NCBI RefSeq assembly: GCF_001718835.1
Contig: NZ_CP013442.1
Span: 682,001-746,000, forward strand
Direction of reading: 5' to 3'
DNA: 64,000 nt
From: Burkholderia cepacia
Lineage (GTDB): Bacteria > Pseudomonadota > Gammaproteobacteria > Burkholderiales > Burkholderiaceae
Shown: positions 25,497-33,544 of the stretch, piece by piece
How positions within the stretch are numbered: the first letter of the stretch is position 1
Layout: every line of letters starts with the position of its first letter
Made by a program: the position numbers and the translations under genes
Notes under the pieces: generated by a model
What the model saw: the letters and a program-made list of their open reading frames with translations, nothing else
Told to the model about the DNA's origin: nothing
Database searches by the model: none

Positions 25497-26624
25497 TCAC
25501 CTGGCCGTCCGCGCCGCACAAATCGCCAGCCTCAGCGACTTCGCCGCTTCGACTTTCTCGTCGACGCTGCGCCACCACCGCTCGCCGCGATGTGGCGCAG
25601 CCAGTGTCAGACGTTCGCCCATGCGCGGCGTCGACAGTTCGACGCCGCGTGCTGTCGCCAGCGCCGTGACGCGCTCGAACGGTTCCTGCCAGCGGTGCAT
25701 CGCGAGATCGAACGTGCCATTGTGGATCGGGACCAGCCAGCGTCCGCGCAAATCGATGTGTGCCTGCACGGTTTCTTCCGGCTGCATGTGCACGTACGGC
25801 CATTGCGCATCGTATGCGCCTGTTTCGATCAGCGTGACGTCGAACGGCCCGAGGCGCTCGCCGATCGTCCGGAAACCATCGAAGTAACCCGTGTCTCCGC
25901 TGAAGAACACGCGCAAGTCGTCGTCGACGATGACCCAGGACGCCCACAGCGTACTGTTGCCGTCGAACAGGCTGCGCCCGGAAAAGTGCTGGGCAGGCGT
26001 CGCGGTCAGCGTCAAGCCGGCCTCGTCGACACTTTGCCACCAGTCGAGCTGACGGACTTTCTTCGCGTCGATTCCCCACTCGATCAGGCGGTCGCCGACA
26101 CCCAGCGTTGTCACGAACACACCGGTGGTTGCCGCGAGCGCGAGCACCGTGTCGCGGTCGAGGTGGTCGTAGTGATCGTGCGACAGGATCACGCCGCGCA
26201 GCGGCGGCAAGTCGGCAAGCGCGATCGGAGGCGCATGGAAACGTTTGGGGCCGACGCGACGAAACGGCGACGCGCGCTCGGCAAAGACGGGATCGGTCAG
26301 CCAGAATTCGCCGCGCAGCTTGAGCAGCAGCGTCGAATGGCCGAGCCGGTACAGGCTGCGATCGGGGGCCGCGTCGAGCTCGTCGCGGGTGAGCGTATCG
26401 ACCGGAAGGGCGCCCGCCGGCACCGCGCCGCGCGGCTTGTTGAACAACATGTTCCACATGATGCGGAGCATCTTTCCGAGTCCTTCGACCGGACGCGGCG
26501 CAACATTGAGGAAGCGTTCGCCGTCGTGTTGCGGCGATCCGGCGGACGATATGCGGCCGCGTTTCGCGGCGGAGAAGCCCAACGTGCGATGAACGAAATC
26601 GGGGAACGATGTCATGGAATCCAT
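25497..26624 (-). CDS. Metallo-beta-lactamase-fold hydrolase (UlaG/NAPE-PLD-like)
   Basis: A 375-residue protein from ATG 26624 (ATG 26615 is an alternative). The metal-binding motif is HxHxDH in ILSHDHYDHLD. Further ligands are supplied by FFSGDTGYFDGF and a late HNGTFDLA. The arrangement fits the UlaG/N-acyl-phosphatidylethanolamine phospholipase D-like branch of the superfamily. It is probably cytoplasmic or inner-membrane associated. It is divergent from a TetR gene, with a palindromic operator between, so the TetR protein likely represses it. The substrate is unknown. Confidence 0.9.
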   Translation of the reverse strand: MDSMTSFPDFVHRTLGFSAAKRGRISSAGSPQHDGERFLNVAPRPVEGLGKMLRIMWNMLFNKPRGAVPAGALPVDTLTRDELDAAPDRSLYRLGHSTLLLKLRGEFWLTDPVFAERASPFRRVGPKRFHAPPIALADLPPLRGVILSHDHYDHLDRDTVLALAATTGVFVTTLGVGDRLIEWGIDAKKVRQLDWWQSVDEAGLTLTATPAQHFSGRSLFDGNSTLWASWVIVDDDLRVFFSGDTGYFDGFRTIGERLGPFDVTLIETGAYDAQWPYVHMQPEETVQAHIDLRGRWLVPIHNGTFDLAMHRWQEPFERVTALATARGVELSTPRMGERLTLAAPHRGERWWRSVDEKVEAAKSLRLAICAARTAR

Positions 26625-26636
26625 CCGGATTAAAAA

Positions 26637-26652
26637 TACACTGCACAGTGTA
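26637..26652. promoter_or_regulatory. TetR-type operator between the hydrolase and its regulator
   Basis: TACACTGCACAGTGTA: perfect 6-bp arms TACACT/AGTGTA around GCAC. It lies in the 72-bp divergent promoter, 12 bp from the hydrolase start and 45 bp from the tetR start. The TetR encoded at 26697 is the obvious ligand. Confidence 0.75.
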
Positions 26653-26696
26653 GTTTATCTTCGGAGAAAGTAAACTGATGGGTGTAAAATTCGGAA

Positions 26697-27341
26697 ATGA
26701 ATACGAGTGCCACTCATCAACGTCTGACCGATCGAAAGCGCGCGGCCATCATCAGTGCCGCGATCGAGGAATTCCTCGCGTCGGGTTACGACGCGACCAG
26801 CATGGATCGAATCGCCGCGCGCGCGGACGTGTCGAAACGTACGGTCTACAACCACTTTCCGGGCAAGGAAACGCTGTTCGCCGCGATCCTGCACCAGCTC
26901 TGGGACGCATGCCAGACAGGCAGCCTGCCCGCCTATTGCAACGACGCGCCGTTGCGCGGGCAACTGCTCGAATTGCTGGCGCGCAAGCTGCGCCTTCTCA
27001 ACGATGCGTCTTTCATTGCACTCGCGCGGGTCGCGATCGGTGCGGCCATCCATTCGCCGGAACGTGCGCGCGACATGGTCGAGCGCCTCGGCGAGCGCGA
27101 GGAAGACATGACGGTATGGATTCGCGCGGCTGCCGCGGCCGGCCGGCTCACGGCGCCGGATCCGGCCTTCGCGTCGTTTCAGTTATTGGGTGCGATAAAG
27201 GCATTCGCGTTCTGGCCGCAGATCACGATGGGCCAGCCGCCGCTCGACGAAGCCGCGCAGAAGCGGGTAGCCGAGTCCGCTGCCGACATGTTTCTTGCGT
27301 ACTACGAGCGCAAGCGGGACGACGGCGGGAACGATCGTTGA
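26697..27341 (+). CDS. TetR-family transcriptional regulator
   Basis: A 214-residue protein from ATG 26697. The N-terminal HTH is canonical: IISAAIEEFLASGYDATSMDRIAARADVSKRTVYNHFPGKETLF (split here across residues 15-60). The C-terminal ligand domain has AefR-like features. It is divergently transcribed from the MBL-fold hydrolase across a perfect operator, so it probably represses the hydrolase and itself. The frameshifted flavodoxin gene lies downstream on the same strand but starts 162 nt later. Confidence 0.93.
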   Translation: MNTSATHQRLTDRKRAAIISAAIEEFLASGYDATSMDRIAARADVSKRTVYNHFPGKETLFAAILHQLWDACQTGSLPAYCNDAPLRGQLLELLARKLRLLNDASFIALARVAIGAAIHSPERARDMVERLGEREEDMTVWIRAAAAAGRLTAPDPAFASFQLLGAIKAFAFWPQITMGQPPLDEAAQKRVAESAADMFLAYYERKRDDGGNDR

Positions 27342-27503
27342 AGATATGTGGAACCGCACTTTCTCGAGACCTCGGCGTTTGATCTACATTGGAAGCGCGC
27401 CGATACTGATACCGATGCCGCACGGATCGCGCGAGCGAGTGCCGCATCGCGTCGTCGCGAAATGGCCGGCGCCATGCATCGGGCGGGAGACACACGAACA
27501 CCG

Positions 27504-27993
27504 ATGAAAACGCTCCTGATCGTCTATCACACGATGACCGGAGGCACGCAACAGATGGCCGAAGCGGCTGCCGGCGCGGCGCGTGAGCAATCCGGCGTCG
27601 GTCAGGCTGCAGCGCGCGGACGCGACGAGCGCAGACGATGTGCTGGACGCCGACGCCTATCTGTTTGCGACACCCGAGAATCTCGCGGCGATGTCCGGGC
27701 TGATGAAGGATTTCTTCGACCGCTGCTACTACGCGGCGCTCGATCGCGTGAACGGCCGCCCGTATGCGGTGATGATCTGCGCGGGAAGCGACGGGCAGAA
27801 CGCATTGCGCCAGATCGACCGGATCGCGACAGGCTGGCGGTTGAAGAACGTGGCGCCCGGCCTGATCGTCTGTACGCACGCGCAGACGCCGGAACGCATC
27901 CTCGCGGCCAAGACGATCGACGGCGACGATCTCGCGCGCTGCGCCGAATTGGGCGCCGGCCTCGCGGCTGGTCTCGCGCTCGGCGTGTTCTGA
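27504..27993 (+). pseudogene. Flavodoxin/NADPH-dependent reductase family gene, frameshifted
   Basis: ATG 27504 opens MKTLLIVYHTMTGGTQQMAEAAAG, with the phosphate-binding loop of flavodoxin-like proteins. After about residue 32 this frame becomes Arg-rich noise. The +1 frame continues with VRLQRADATSADDVLDADAYLFATPENLAAMSGLMKDFFDRCYY (split), the rest of the same family, to the TGA at 27993. Removing one G in the GTCGGTCAGG run near 27598-27602 would restore one 162-aa protein. The gene is therefore probably inactivated by a single-base insertion, or the sequence has an error there. The encoded protein would be an FMN-binding NAD(P)H oxidoreductase-like enzyme. Confidence 0.8.
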
Positions 27994-28045
27994 CGACAAG
28001 ACGCAAGACCCGGCGGACCGGGGGCGAAGCCGGCGCGGGCCTCGC

Positions 28046-28064
28046 ACTCCCATAAACGGCTACG
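28046..28064 (-). repeat. Outlying iteron between the flavodoxin-like gene and proQ
   Basis: On the minus strand CGTAGCCGTTTATGGGAGT, 17 of 19 bases matching GGTAGCCGTTTATGGGAGG, the consensus of the origin array 8 kb away. It lies in non-coding DNA 53 bp after the flavodoxin-like gene. Confidence 0.7.
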
Positions 28065-28365
28065 TTGCGCGCCGAAGCAGCCGCGGCCGCGACTTCGGCC
28101 GCACAGCTCGCCATCGCGCCGGCAACGCCTGACCGCGCAACGAATGAGATTCGGCGGTCCGTCAGACGTGACGCGCGCGGTATACTCCTGTCCTGCGTTC
28201 CATCCGGCAGCGAGGCCGGGTGCCCGAACAGATGCGTGTGACATGCTGCTCATGCCGTATCTTCCGTGCCGGTGACGGAGTGGCCGAAAGCCGCCATCCG
28301 GAACCGTTGCGCGATGCCCGGCGCGCGGTGGAAGCCACGCTCAATATTCCTGGTGGATTGAATTT

Positions 28366-29064
28366 ATGGGTTTTGAACAACTTGCCGAATTGCGGGCGCA
28401 GCTCGCAGCGAAGGCCAAGCAGGAGCGCAACGCGAAGCGCGCGAAGGCGCAGCCGGATTCCGGAACCAAGCCGTTGTCCGGCGGCAAGCCGGCTTCGGGG
28501 GCCAAGTCACCGTCCGGTGCGAAGGCGGCTTCGGGCGTGAAGGCGTCGTCCGGTGCGAAAGCGTCTTCGGGCGCAAGGCCGTCGTCCGGCGGCAAGCCGA
28601 CTGCGCCGGTCGATCCGGTCGTCGTCGCGATCGGCAAGCTGCAGAAACGCTTCCCGGCGGCGTTCCCGAAGAATCCGGCCCCCAAAGTGCCGCTCAAGGT
28701 CGGCATCTGGGCGGATCTCGCCGGCCAGGCGCAGGCAGTGGGGCTGACCGAAGCCGAACTGCGCGAAGCGATGTCGACGTGGTGCCGCGGCAACCGCTAC
28801 TGGTCGTGCCTCGTCGAAGATGCCGTGCGGGTCGACCTGCAGGGCAACGGAGCCGGGCGGGTGTCGAAGGACGACGCGGCGCGCGCGCGACGGCTGAAGG
28901 CGCGCGGCCCGAAGAGGAAGGGGCCCGCACAAGCCGCAAAGGCGGATGCGCAGCCGGAAAAGGCCGAGGCTCAGGCTCAGCAGGTCGAAACCGCCGAGCC
29001 GCAAACGACGGACGCCGGGACGCAAGCGGCGCCGGTCGAGCCGCAAGCAGCGAAAACCGAGTAA
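28366..29064 (+). CDS. proQ: ProQ/FinO family RNA chaperone
   Basis: A 232-residue protein from ATG 28366. After a basic N-terminal helix (residues 1-30) comes a Ser-Gly-rich repeat linker (31-78), then the ProQ/FinO core at about 84-170: VVVAIGKLQKRFPAAF, PLKVGIWADLAGQAQAVGL and MSTWCRGNRYWSCL. The tail from residue 170 is Lys/Gln/Glu-rich and probably disordered. ProQ proteins bind structured small RNAs and mRNA ends and remodel post-transcriptional regulation. The gene is monocistronic. The symbol is given on family grounds; it may be one of several ProQ-like paralogs in this genus. Confidence 0.9.
   Translation: MGFEQLAELRAQLAAKAKQERNAKRAKAQPDSGTKPLSGGKPASGAKSPSGAKAASGVKASSGAKASSGARPSSGGKPTAPVDPVVVAIGKLQKRFPAAFPKNPAPKVPLKVGIWADLAGQAQAVGLTEAELREAMSTWCRGNRYWSCLVEDAVRVDLQGNGAGRVSKDDAARARRLKARGPKRKGPAQAAKADAQPEKAEAQAQQVETAEPQTTDAGTQAAPVEPQAAKTE
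28456..28599 (+). repeat. Eight 18-bp tandem repeats encoding the ProQ linker
   Basis: Residues 31-78 are eight hexapeptides of the form x-SG-x-(K/R)-x: DSGTKP, LSGGKP, ASGAKS, PSGAKA, ASGVKA, SSGAKA, SSGARP, SSGGKP. The matching DNA units are 18 bp and alternate between tcgtccgg- and gcttcggg-type starts, so copy number is likely to vary between strains. Confidence 0.85.
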
Positions 29065-29589
29065 CGCGTCGACGCGATACCGTGACCGCCGGCGTGTCCT
29101 GGACCGTCGGCGGTGCAAGCAGGGTTTTCCGGGCGGGCAATGTGAAGCCCCCATCACGCGATCCCCGCGTGCACATTCCCCGTCATCTTCCGTCGGTTTG
29201 CGCGAATGCCGTCGCGACCGTGCGACGGCGGGTTCGAGTACCCGCTCAATGAGCCTGGACAGTCGACGCGCCGACGACTTCGCTCGCACCATCCGATTCG
29301 TTATCCTGATTGATCGTGAGAATTCCCCGGCGTCGCCGATACGTCGGGCGCGCGTCTGTTCAGCGGAAGCCGTAGCCGGCAGGGGCAGCGCACCGCAGGT
29401 GGGGCACATCCCGGAGATGCCGCTCGCTACGATGGGGTTGTGTGTGGATCGACCTGGACGATCCGGATGACGAAGGGACTATTCGGCCTGCAATCGCGTG
29501 ATGCCACGCGTTCCCGATGATATACCCCAGTACCCTATATTGATTTGAGCTTCCGAGGTATACTCCCCCTCCCTATCTGGAGGCCAATG
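29065..29589. other. Intergenic region before the metal sensor
   Basis: About 525 nt without a supported gene. Short frames exist but have no family resemblance. The last 70 nt are the AT- and C-run-rich promoter/operator of the metal sensor. A weak inverted repeat (ACCGCCG..CGGCGGT) lies at about 29086-29115, shortly after the proQ stop, and may be a terminator. Confidence 0.5.
29522..29577 (+). promoter_or_regulatory. Putative RcnR/CsoR-type operator
   Basis: Two C-run elements typical of this regulator family, ATACCCCAGTACCCTAT (29522-29538) and TATACTCCCCCTCCCTATC (29559-29577), lie directly before the ribosome binding site of the sensor gene. RcnR operators consist of a G/C tract flanked by TACT/AGTA. 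Binding by the protein at 29590 is inferred. Confidence 0.55.
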
Positions 29590-29868
29590 ATGAGCCACAC
29601 CGTCCGCGAAAAACAGAAGCTGCTGAACCGCGTGCGCCGGATCAAGGGTCAGGTCGAGGCCATCGAGCGCGCGCTCGGGGAGGAGCACGGCTGCAATGAA
29701 GTCCTGCAATTGATCACGAGTTGTCGCGGCGCGATGAACGGGCTGCTGGCCGTCGTGCTGGAAGACCACATTCGCACACACCTCGTCGATGCCGAGCACG
29801 ATGGCGGCCATGACGAGGGCAGCGCGACCGAGCAGCTGATCGACGTCGTGCACAGCTATTTCAAGTGA
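29590..29868 (+). CDS. dmeR: RcnR/DmeR-type nickel/cobalt-sensing repressor
   Basis: A 92-residue CsoR/RcnR-family protein. The start at ATG 29590 is preferred over ATG 29587: GGAGG is better spaced, and the numbering then places His3, Cys35, His60 and His64 exactly where E. coli RcnR binds Ni(II)/Co(II). The helical signature (KLLNRVRRIKGQVEAIERAL, CNEVLQLITSCRGAMNGLL) is complete. It should repress its own operon, including the exporter encoded 8 nt downstream, and release DNA on binding nickel or cobalt. The symbol follows the paired DmeF-type exporter. Confidence 0.9.
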   Translation: MSHTVREKQKLLNRVRRIKGQVEAIERALGEEHGCNEVLQLITSCRGAMNGLLAVVLEDHIRTHLVDAEHDGGHDEGSATEQLIDVVHSYFK

Positions 29869-29876
29869 GACACGGC

Positions 29877-30920
29877 ATGAGCGATTTCAAGGACGCGGCA
29901 TTCGGCGCGGGGCACGACCATATTTTCCTCGGCGCGGCGCATGACCAGAACGAACGCAAGACGTGGGCGGTGATTGCGCTGTGCAGCGTGATGATGGTCG
30001 CGGAAATCGTTGGCGGAAGCATGTTCGGGTCGCTCGCGCTCGTTGCCGACGGCTTGCACATGTCGACGCACGCAGGCGCGATGCTGATCGCCGCGCTGGC
30101 CTATACCTATGCGCGCAAGCATGCCGACGATCCGCGCTTCGTGTTCGGCACCGGCAAGCTGGGCGACCTGGCCGGGTTCACGAGCGCGATCGTGCTCGCG
30201 ATGATCGCGATCCTGATCGGCTACGAGGCGGTTGCGCGTCTGCTGGCGCCCGTTCCCATTCACTTCGGCGAAGCGATTCCGATTGCCGTGCTCGGCCTGC
30301 TCGTCAATCTCGCCAGCGTGTGGCTGCTGAGCGGCGGCCATCACGGCCATGGGCACGACCATCATCACGATCACGCGCATGGCCACGCTCATGACGAACA
30401 CGCGCACGACGATGCATCGAAAACCGCATGCGTCGAGCACGATCACGATCATGGCGACGCGCACCCGCACGCGGTCACGACGCGCGACCACAACATCCGG
30501 TCGGCCTACGTTCACGTGATCGCCGACGCGGCCGTGTCGGTGCTGGCCATCGTCGGCCTGCTGCTCGCACGTGCATTCGGCTGGGTCTGGATGGATCCCG
30601 TCGCGGGCATTGTCGGCGCGCTCGTGATCGCGAACTGGTCGTACGGGCTGATACGCGATACGGGTGGCGTCCTGCTCGACATGGAATCGGATCCGCGCTT
30701 CGCGCAGCGTGTGCGCAGCCTGATCGAAGGCGGCGGAGACCGGGTGACGGACCTGCACGCCTGGCGTCTCGGGCCGGGCCACATGAGCGCGATCGTATCG
30801 GTGACCACACTTGACGGCAGCCGCGATGCGCGTTTCTACCATGACCTCCTCGATCCCGTCGCAGGCCTTTCGCACCTGACCGTCGAAGTCGTGCATCCGC
30901 ATCCGCATTCGGCGGCGTAG
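29877..30920 (+). CDS. dmeF: CDF-family Co(II)/Ni(II) exporter, DmeF-like
   Basis: A 347-residue cation diffusion facilitator from ATG 29877; a GTG at 29865 overlapping the dmeR stop is an alternative. Six membrane segments are interpretable, with metal-site motifs ADGLHMSTH in TM2 and HVIADAAVS in TM5. A long His/Asp-rich cytoplasmic loop (residues about 160-205, GHHGHGHDHHHDHAHGHAH then CVEHDHDHGDAHPH) lies between TM4 and TM5. The cytoplasmic C-terminal domain follows and ends VVHPHPHSAA. It exports cobalt/nickel to the periplasm. It is co-transcribed with the sensor and a DUF1289 gene. Confidence 0.93.
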   Translation: MSDFKDAAFGAGHDHIFLGAAHDQNERKTWAVIALCSVMMVAEIVGGSMFGSLALVADGLHMSTHAGAMLIAALAYTYARKHADDPRFVFGTGKLGDLAGFTSAIVLAMIAILIGYEAVARLLAPVPIHFGEAIPIAVLGLLVNLASVWLLSGGHHGHGHDHHHDHAHGHAHDEHAHDDASKTACVEHDHDHGDAHPHAVTTRDHNIRSAYVHVIADAAVSVLAIVGLLLARAFGWVWMDPVAGIVGALVIANWSYGLIRDTGGVLLDMESDPRFAQRVRSLIEGGGDRVTDLHAWRLGPGHMSAIVSVTTLDGSRDARFYHDLLDPVAGLSHLTVEVVHPHPHSAA

Positions 30921-30923
30921 GCG

Positions 30924-31115
30924 ATGGCGGTCAAGTCACCCTGCATCGACGTCTGCTCGTTCGACCGCAGCACGGGTTTCTGTGTCGGCTGCCTGCGCAC
31001 GCGCGACGAGGCGCGCGACTGGAAGAAGATGACCGACCATCGCCGGCACCAGATCGTCAATGACCGTGCGCGGCGGCAAGCGAAACTCAAGCGCGGCGGG
31101 CCGGCCGGACAGTAG
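30924..31115 (+). CDS. DUF1289 family small Cys-rich protein
   Basis: A 63-residue protein from ATG 30924, 3 nt after the dmeF stop, so translationally linked. It has the family's Cys set, SPCIDVCSFDRSTGFCVGCLRT, followed by DEARDWKKMTDHRRHQIVN. DUF1289 proteins are short predicted metal-binding (Fe-S or Zn) proteins of unknown function, frequent downstream of unrelated genes. Its attachment to a nickel/cobalt exporter here is suggestive but not evidence of a shared role. Confidence 0.9.
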   Translation: MAVKSPCIDVCSFDRSTGFCVGCLRTRDEARDWKKMTDHRRHQIVNDRARRQAKLKRGGPAGQ

Positions 31116-31261
31116 CGCAATCCGGCCGCGCGTTCGAGACCGCATCGCTGGAAACACCTTCATGGAAAGCAATTTGTCAGGAATCGGAAATGTCGGTGCG
31201 ATGAAACGCACCGTCTGACACATGGCATGTTGCAAGCAGGCGACAGATCGGCATATTGATT

Positions 31262-31285
31262 AAAAACGCGAATCATTATCATTTA
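31262..31285 (+). promoter_or_regulatory. Fur-box-like site before the TonB receptor
   Basis: GCGAATCATTATCATTTAA contains the right half of the Fur consensus (AATCATTATC) and overlapping ATTATCATT hexamers. It lies about 100 nt upstream of the receptor start, as expected for iron-repressed receptors. Confidence 0.65.
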
Positions 31286-31378
31286 ATATTTCGAGATATT
31301 TCAGGCCGCGGGACGGACGCCGCGGCCTTTTTCATGTCTGCCGAAGCCGATCCGTCGACCGTTTTTCTTTCGTATCCG

Positions 31379-33508
31379 ATGAAACTCAACAAGAGCGCCT
31401 GCCATGCGCTTCTGATCGCCACGTCGCTGGCCGGCGCAAAAACGTCGTTTGCCCAGGCAAGCGACACGCCGGCGACGCTGCCGACGATTTCCGTCAACGC
31501 CGCCGCCGAACGCGCGGCATACGATGCGAGCCGCTCGCGTTCGGCGACCAAGACCGACCTGTCGCTGATGGACGTGCCGCAGACGGTGAACGTCGTTCCG
31601 CACGCAGTGATCGAGGACCAGAACGCGACGTCGATGCAGGATGCGCTGCGCAACGTGCCGGGCATCGGCTTTTCGGTCGGCGACGGCCAGCGCGACCAGA
31701 TCACGATCCGCGGCTTCAACAGCATCACGGATCAGTACGTCGACGGTATCCGCGACGATGCGCTGTACTACCGCGACCTGTCGAACGTCGATCATGTCGA
31801 AGTGCTGAAGGGGCCGGCGGCCGTGCTGTACGGACGCGGCTCGGCGGGCGGCATCGTGAATCGCGTGCTGAAGCGGCCGGAAGCGAACCCGGTGCGCGAT
31901 GTGGGCGTGACGCTCGGCACGCGCGGCGAGCGGCGCGGCGAATTCGACCTCGGCTGGAACGCGAACGATGCGGCGCGTTTCCGGATGACCGGCGCGGCCG
32001 AGAACTCGAACAGCTTTCGCGACCAGTTCCAGCTCAACCGCCAGGCGATCGCGCCGTCCGCGCAGTTCAAGCTCGACCGCGACACGGTGCTGAACGTCGA
32101 ATTCGACTACCTGCACGACCGCCGCACGTCCGACCAGGGGCTGCCCGCGTATCGCGGCCGGCCGGTCGACGTGCCGATCAACACGTATTACGGCTCGGCG
32201 GACGCGGCGAACAGTTCGTACAACGACATCTCCGCGAAGAGCGCGACGGTGTCGCTCGATCACCGCTTCAGCGATTCGCTGTCGTTTCACGGCGCGATCC
32301 GCGCGTACGACTTCTCGCTCGAACGCAAGAACTACGTGACGTACGAGCCGATCATGACCGCCGCGCACCCGGTCGTCACGCTCGACCAGTCGACGCGCCA
32401 GCGCACCGACCACGGCATCGACGGCCTGTTCGAGCTCACGCAGAAGACCTCGCTGTTCGGCATGCGCCACGAGCTGCTGTACGGGCTCGAGCTGTCGCAG
32501 CAGCAGAAGTTCGACACGATCTACAGCGTGTCGAAGGTCGCGACCTACGACCTGTTCAATCCGCAGCAGGCGATCCTGCCCGGCGTGCCGACCGGCGCGC
32601 GGGCGAAGACGAACGCGTCGACCGTCGTCGGGCTCGCGGGCGTCTACGCGCAGGACCTGATCTCGCTGACCGAGCACTGGAAGGTGCTCGCGGGGCTGCG
32701 TTTCGACTACCTGAACCAGATCCGCCACGACTACACGTCGTCGAACGTCAACCTCGACCGTACCGATCGCGCGTGGAGCCCGCGCGTCGGGCTGATCTAC
32801 GAACCGCTCGACTGGCTGACGCTGTACGGGTCGTTCAGCCAGTCGTTCTCGCCGCTCGCCGATACGCTGATCAGTGCCGGCGCGTTCGCGAACGGCGCCG
32901 CGCTCGCGCCGCAGAAGACCACCGCGTATGAAGTCGGCTCGCGCTTCGACCTCGGCGGCAAGGCGACGGCGAGCGTCGCGCTGTTCGACATGCGCCAGAC
33001 CAACCAGCAGATCGGCGACCCGAACAATCCCGGCTATGCGCTGCCGATCGGCACGCAGCACGTGCACGGGATGGAGCTGGGCTTCACCGGCGAGATCGCG
33101 CCGAAGTGGTCGGTGTATGCGGGTTACGCGTACCTGAACGGGACGGTCGACGGCTCGGCGCAATCGACGTCGGCCGGGCTGGCGCTGTCCAGCAACACGC
33201 CCGGGCTGATGCCGCGCCACAGCGCGAACCTGTGGATCAAGCGCGAGCTGCCGTACGGCTTCTACGCGGCGGCCGGCATGCAGCTCCAGTCGGCGCGCTA
33301 TACGTCGGCGAGCGATCTCGTCACGCTGCCGTCGTTCACGGTGTTCAATCTTGGCGCCGGCTATCGCAGCAAGAAGGTCGACGTGACGCTCACGCTCGAC
33401 AACCTGTTCGATCGCCGCTACTTCATTGCCGCGCACGGCAATGCGGACCTGTACAACATGCCCGGCGATCCGCGCACGCTCACCGCGACGGTGAAGTGGC
33501 ACATGTAA
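31379..33508 (+). CDS. TonB-dependent siderophore receptor
   Basis: A 709-residue outer membrane receptor; ATG 31379 gives a proper signal peptide (MKLNKSACHALLIATSLAG to about residue 26), whereas the longer frame does not. The plug domain has TDLSLMDVPQTVNVVPHAVIEDQ, DALRNVPGIGFSVGDGQRDQITIRGF and VLKGPAAVLYGRGSAGGIVN. The barrel ends in TATVKWHM with an aromatic-rich last strand. The closest types are catecholate/ferrichrome-like receptors (Fiu/FhuE style); the ligand is not readable. A Fur-like box precedes it. It is followed by convergent bacterioferritin, so uptake and storage genes are adjacent. Confidence 0.93.
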   Translation: MKLNKSACHALLIATSLAGAKTSFAQASDTPATLPTISVNAAAERAAYDASRSRSATKTDLSLMDVPQTVNVVPHAVIEDQNATSMQDALRNVPGIGFSVGDGQRDQITIRGFNSITDQYVDGIRDDALYYRDLSNVDHVEVLKGPAAVLYGRGSAGGIVNRVLKRPEANPVRDVGVTLGTRGERRGEFDLGWNANDAARFRMTGAAENSNSFRDQFQLNRQAIAPSAQFKLDRDTVLNVEFDYLHDRRTSDQGLPAYRGRPVDVPINTYYGSADAANSSYNDISAKSATVSLDHRFSDSLSFHGAIRAYDFSLERKNYVTYEPIMTAAHPVVTLDQSTRQRTDHGIDGLFELTQKTSLFGMRHELLYGLELSQQQKFDTIYSVSKVATYDLFNPQQAILPGVPTGARAKTNASTVVGLAGVYAQDLISLTEHWKVLAGLRFDYLNQIRHDYTSSNVNLDRTDRAWSPRVGLIYEPLDWLTLYGSFSQSFSPLADTLISAGAFANGAALAPQKTTAYEVGSRFDLGGKATASVALFDMRQTNQQIGDPNNPGYALPIGTQHVHGMELGFTGEIAPKWSVYAGYAYLNGTVDGSAQSTSAGLALSSNTPGLMPRHSANLWIKRELPYGFYAAAGMQLQSARYTSASDLVTLPSFTVFNLGAGYRSKKVDVTLTLDNLFDRRYFIAAHGNADLYNMPGDPRTLTATVKWHM

Positions 33509-33544
33509 CGCACGTGCCGCGCGCAGTCGGGCACGATCGCGCGC

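Noticed and set aside
28355..28373. Iteron-like ATTTATGGG at the proQ start
   Set aside because: Only about 11 of 19 bases match and the core coincides with the start codon; the site at 28046 is far better.
30510..30521. GTTCACGTGATC inside dmeF as a chromosome-1-type parS
   Set aside because: It is an incomplete match inside coding sequence and not clustered.
31301..33502. A 733-codon minus-strand frame
   Set aside because: Antisense shadow of the TonB receptor.
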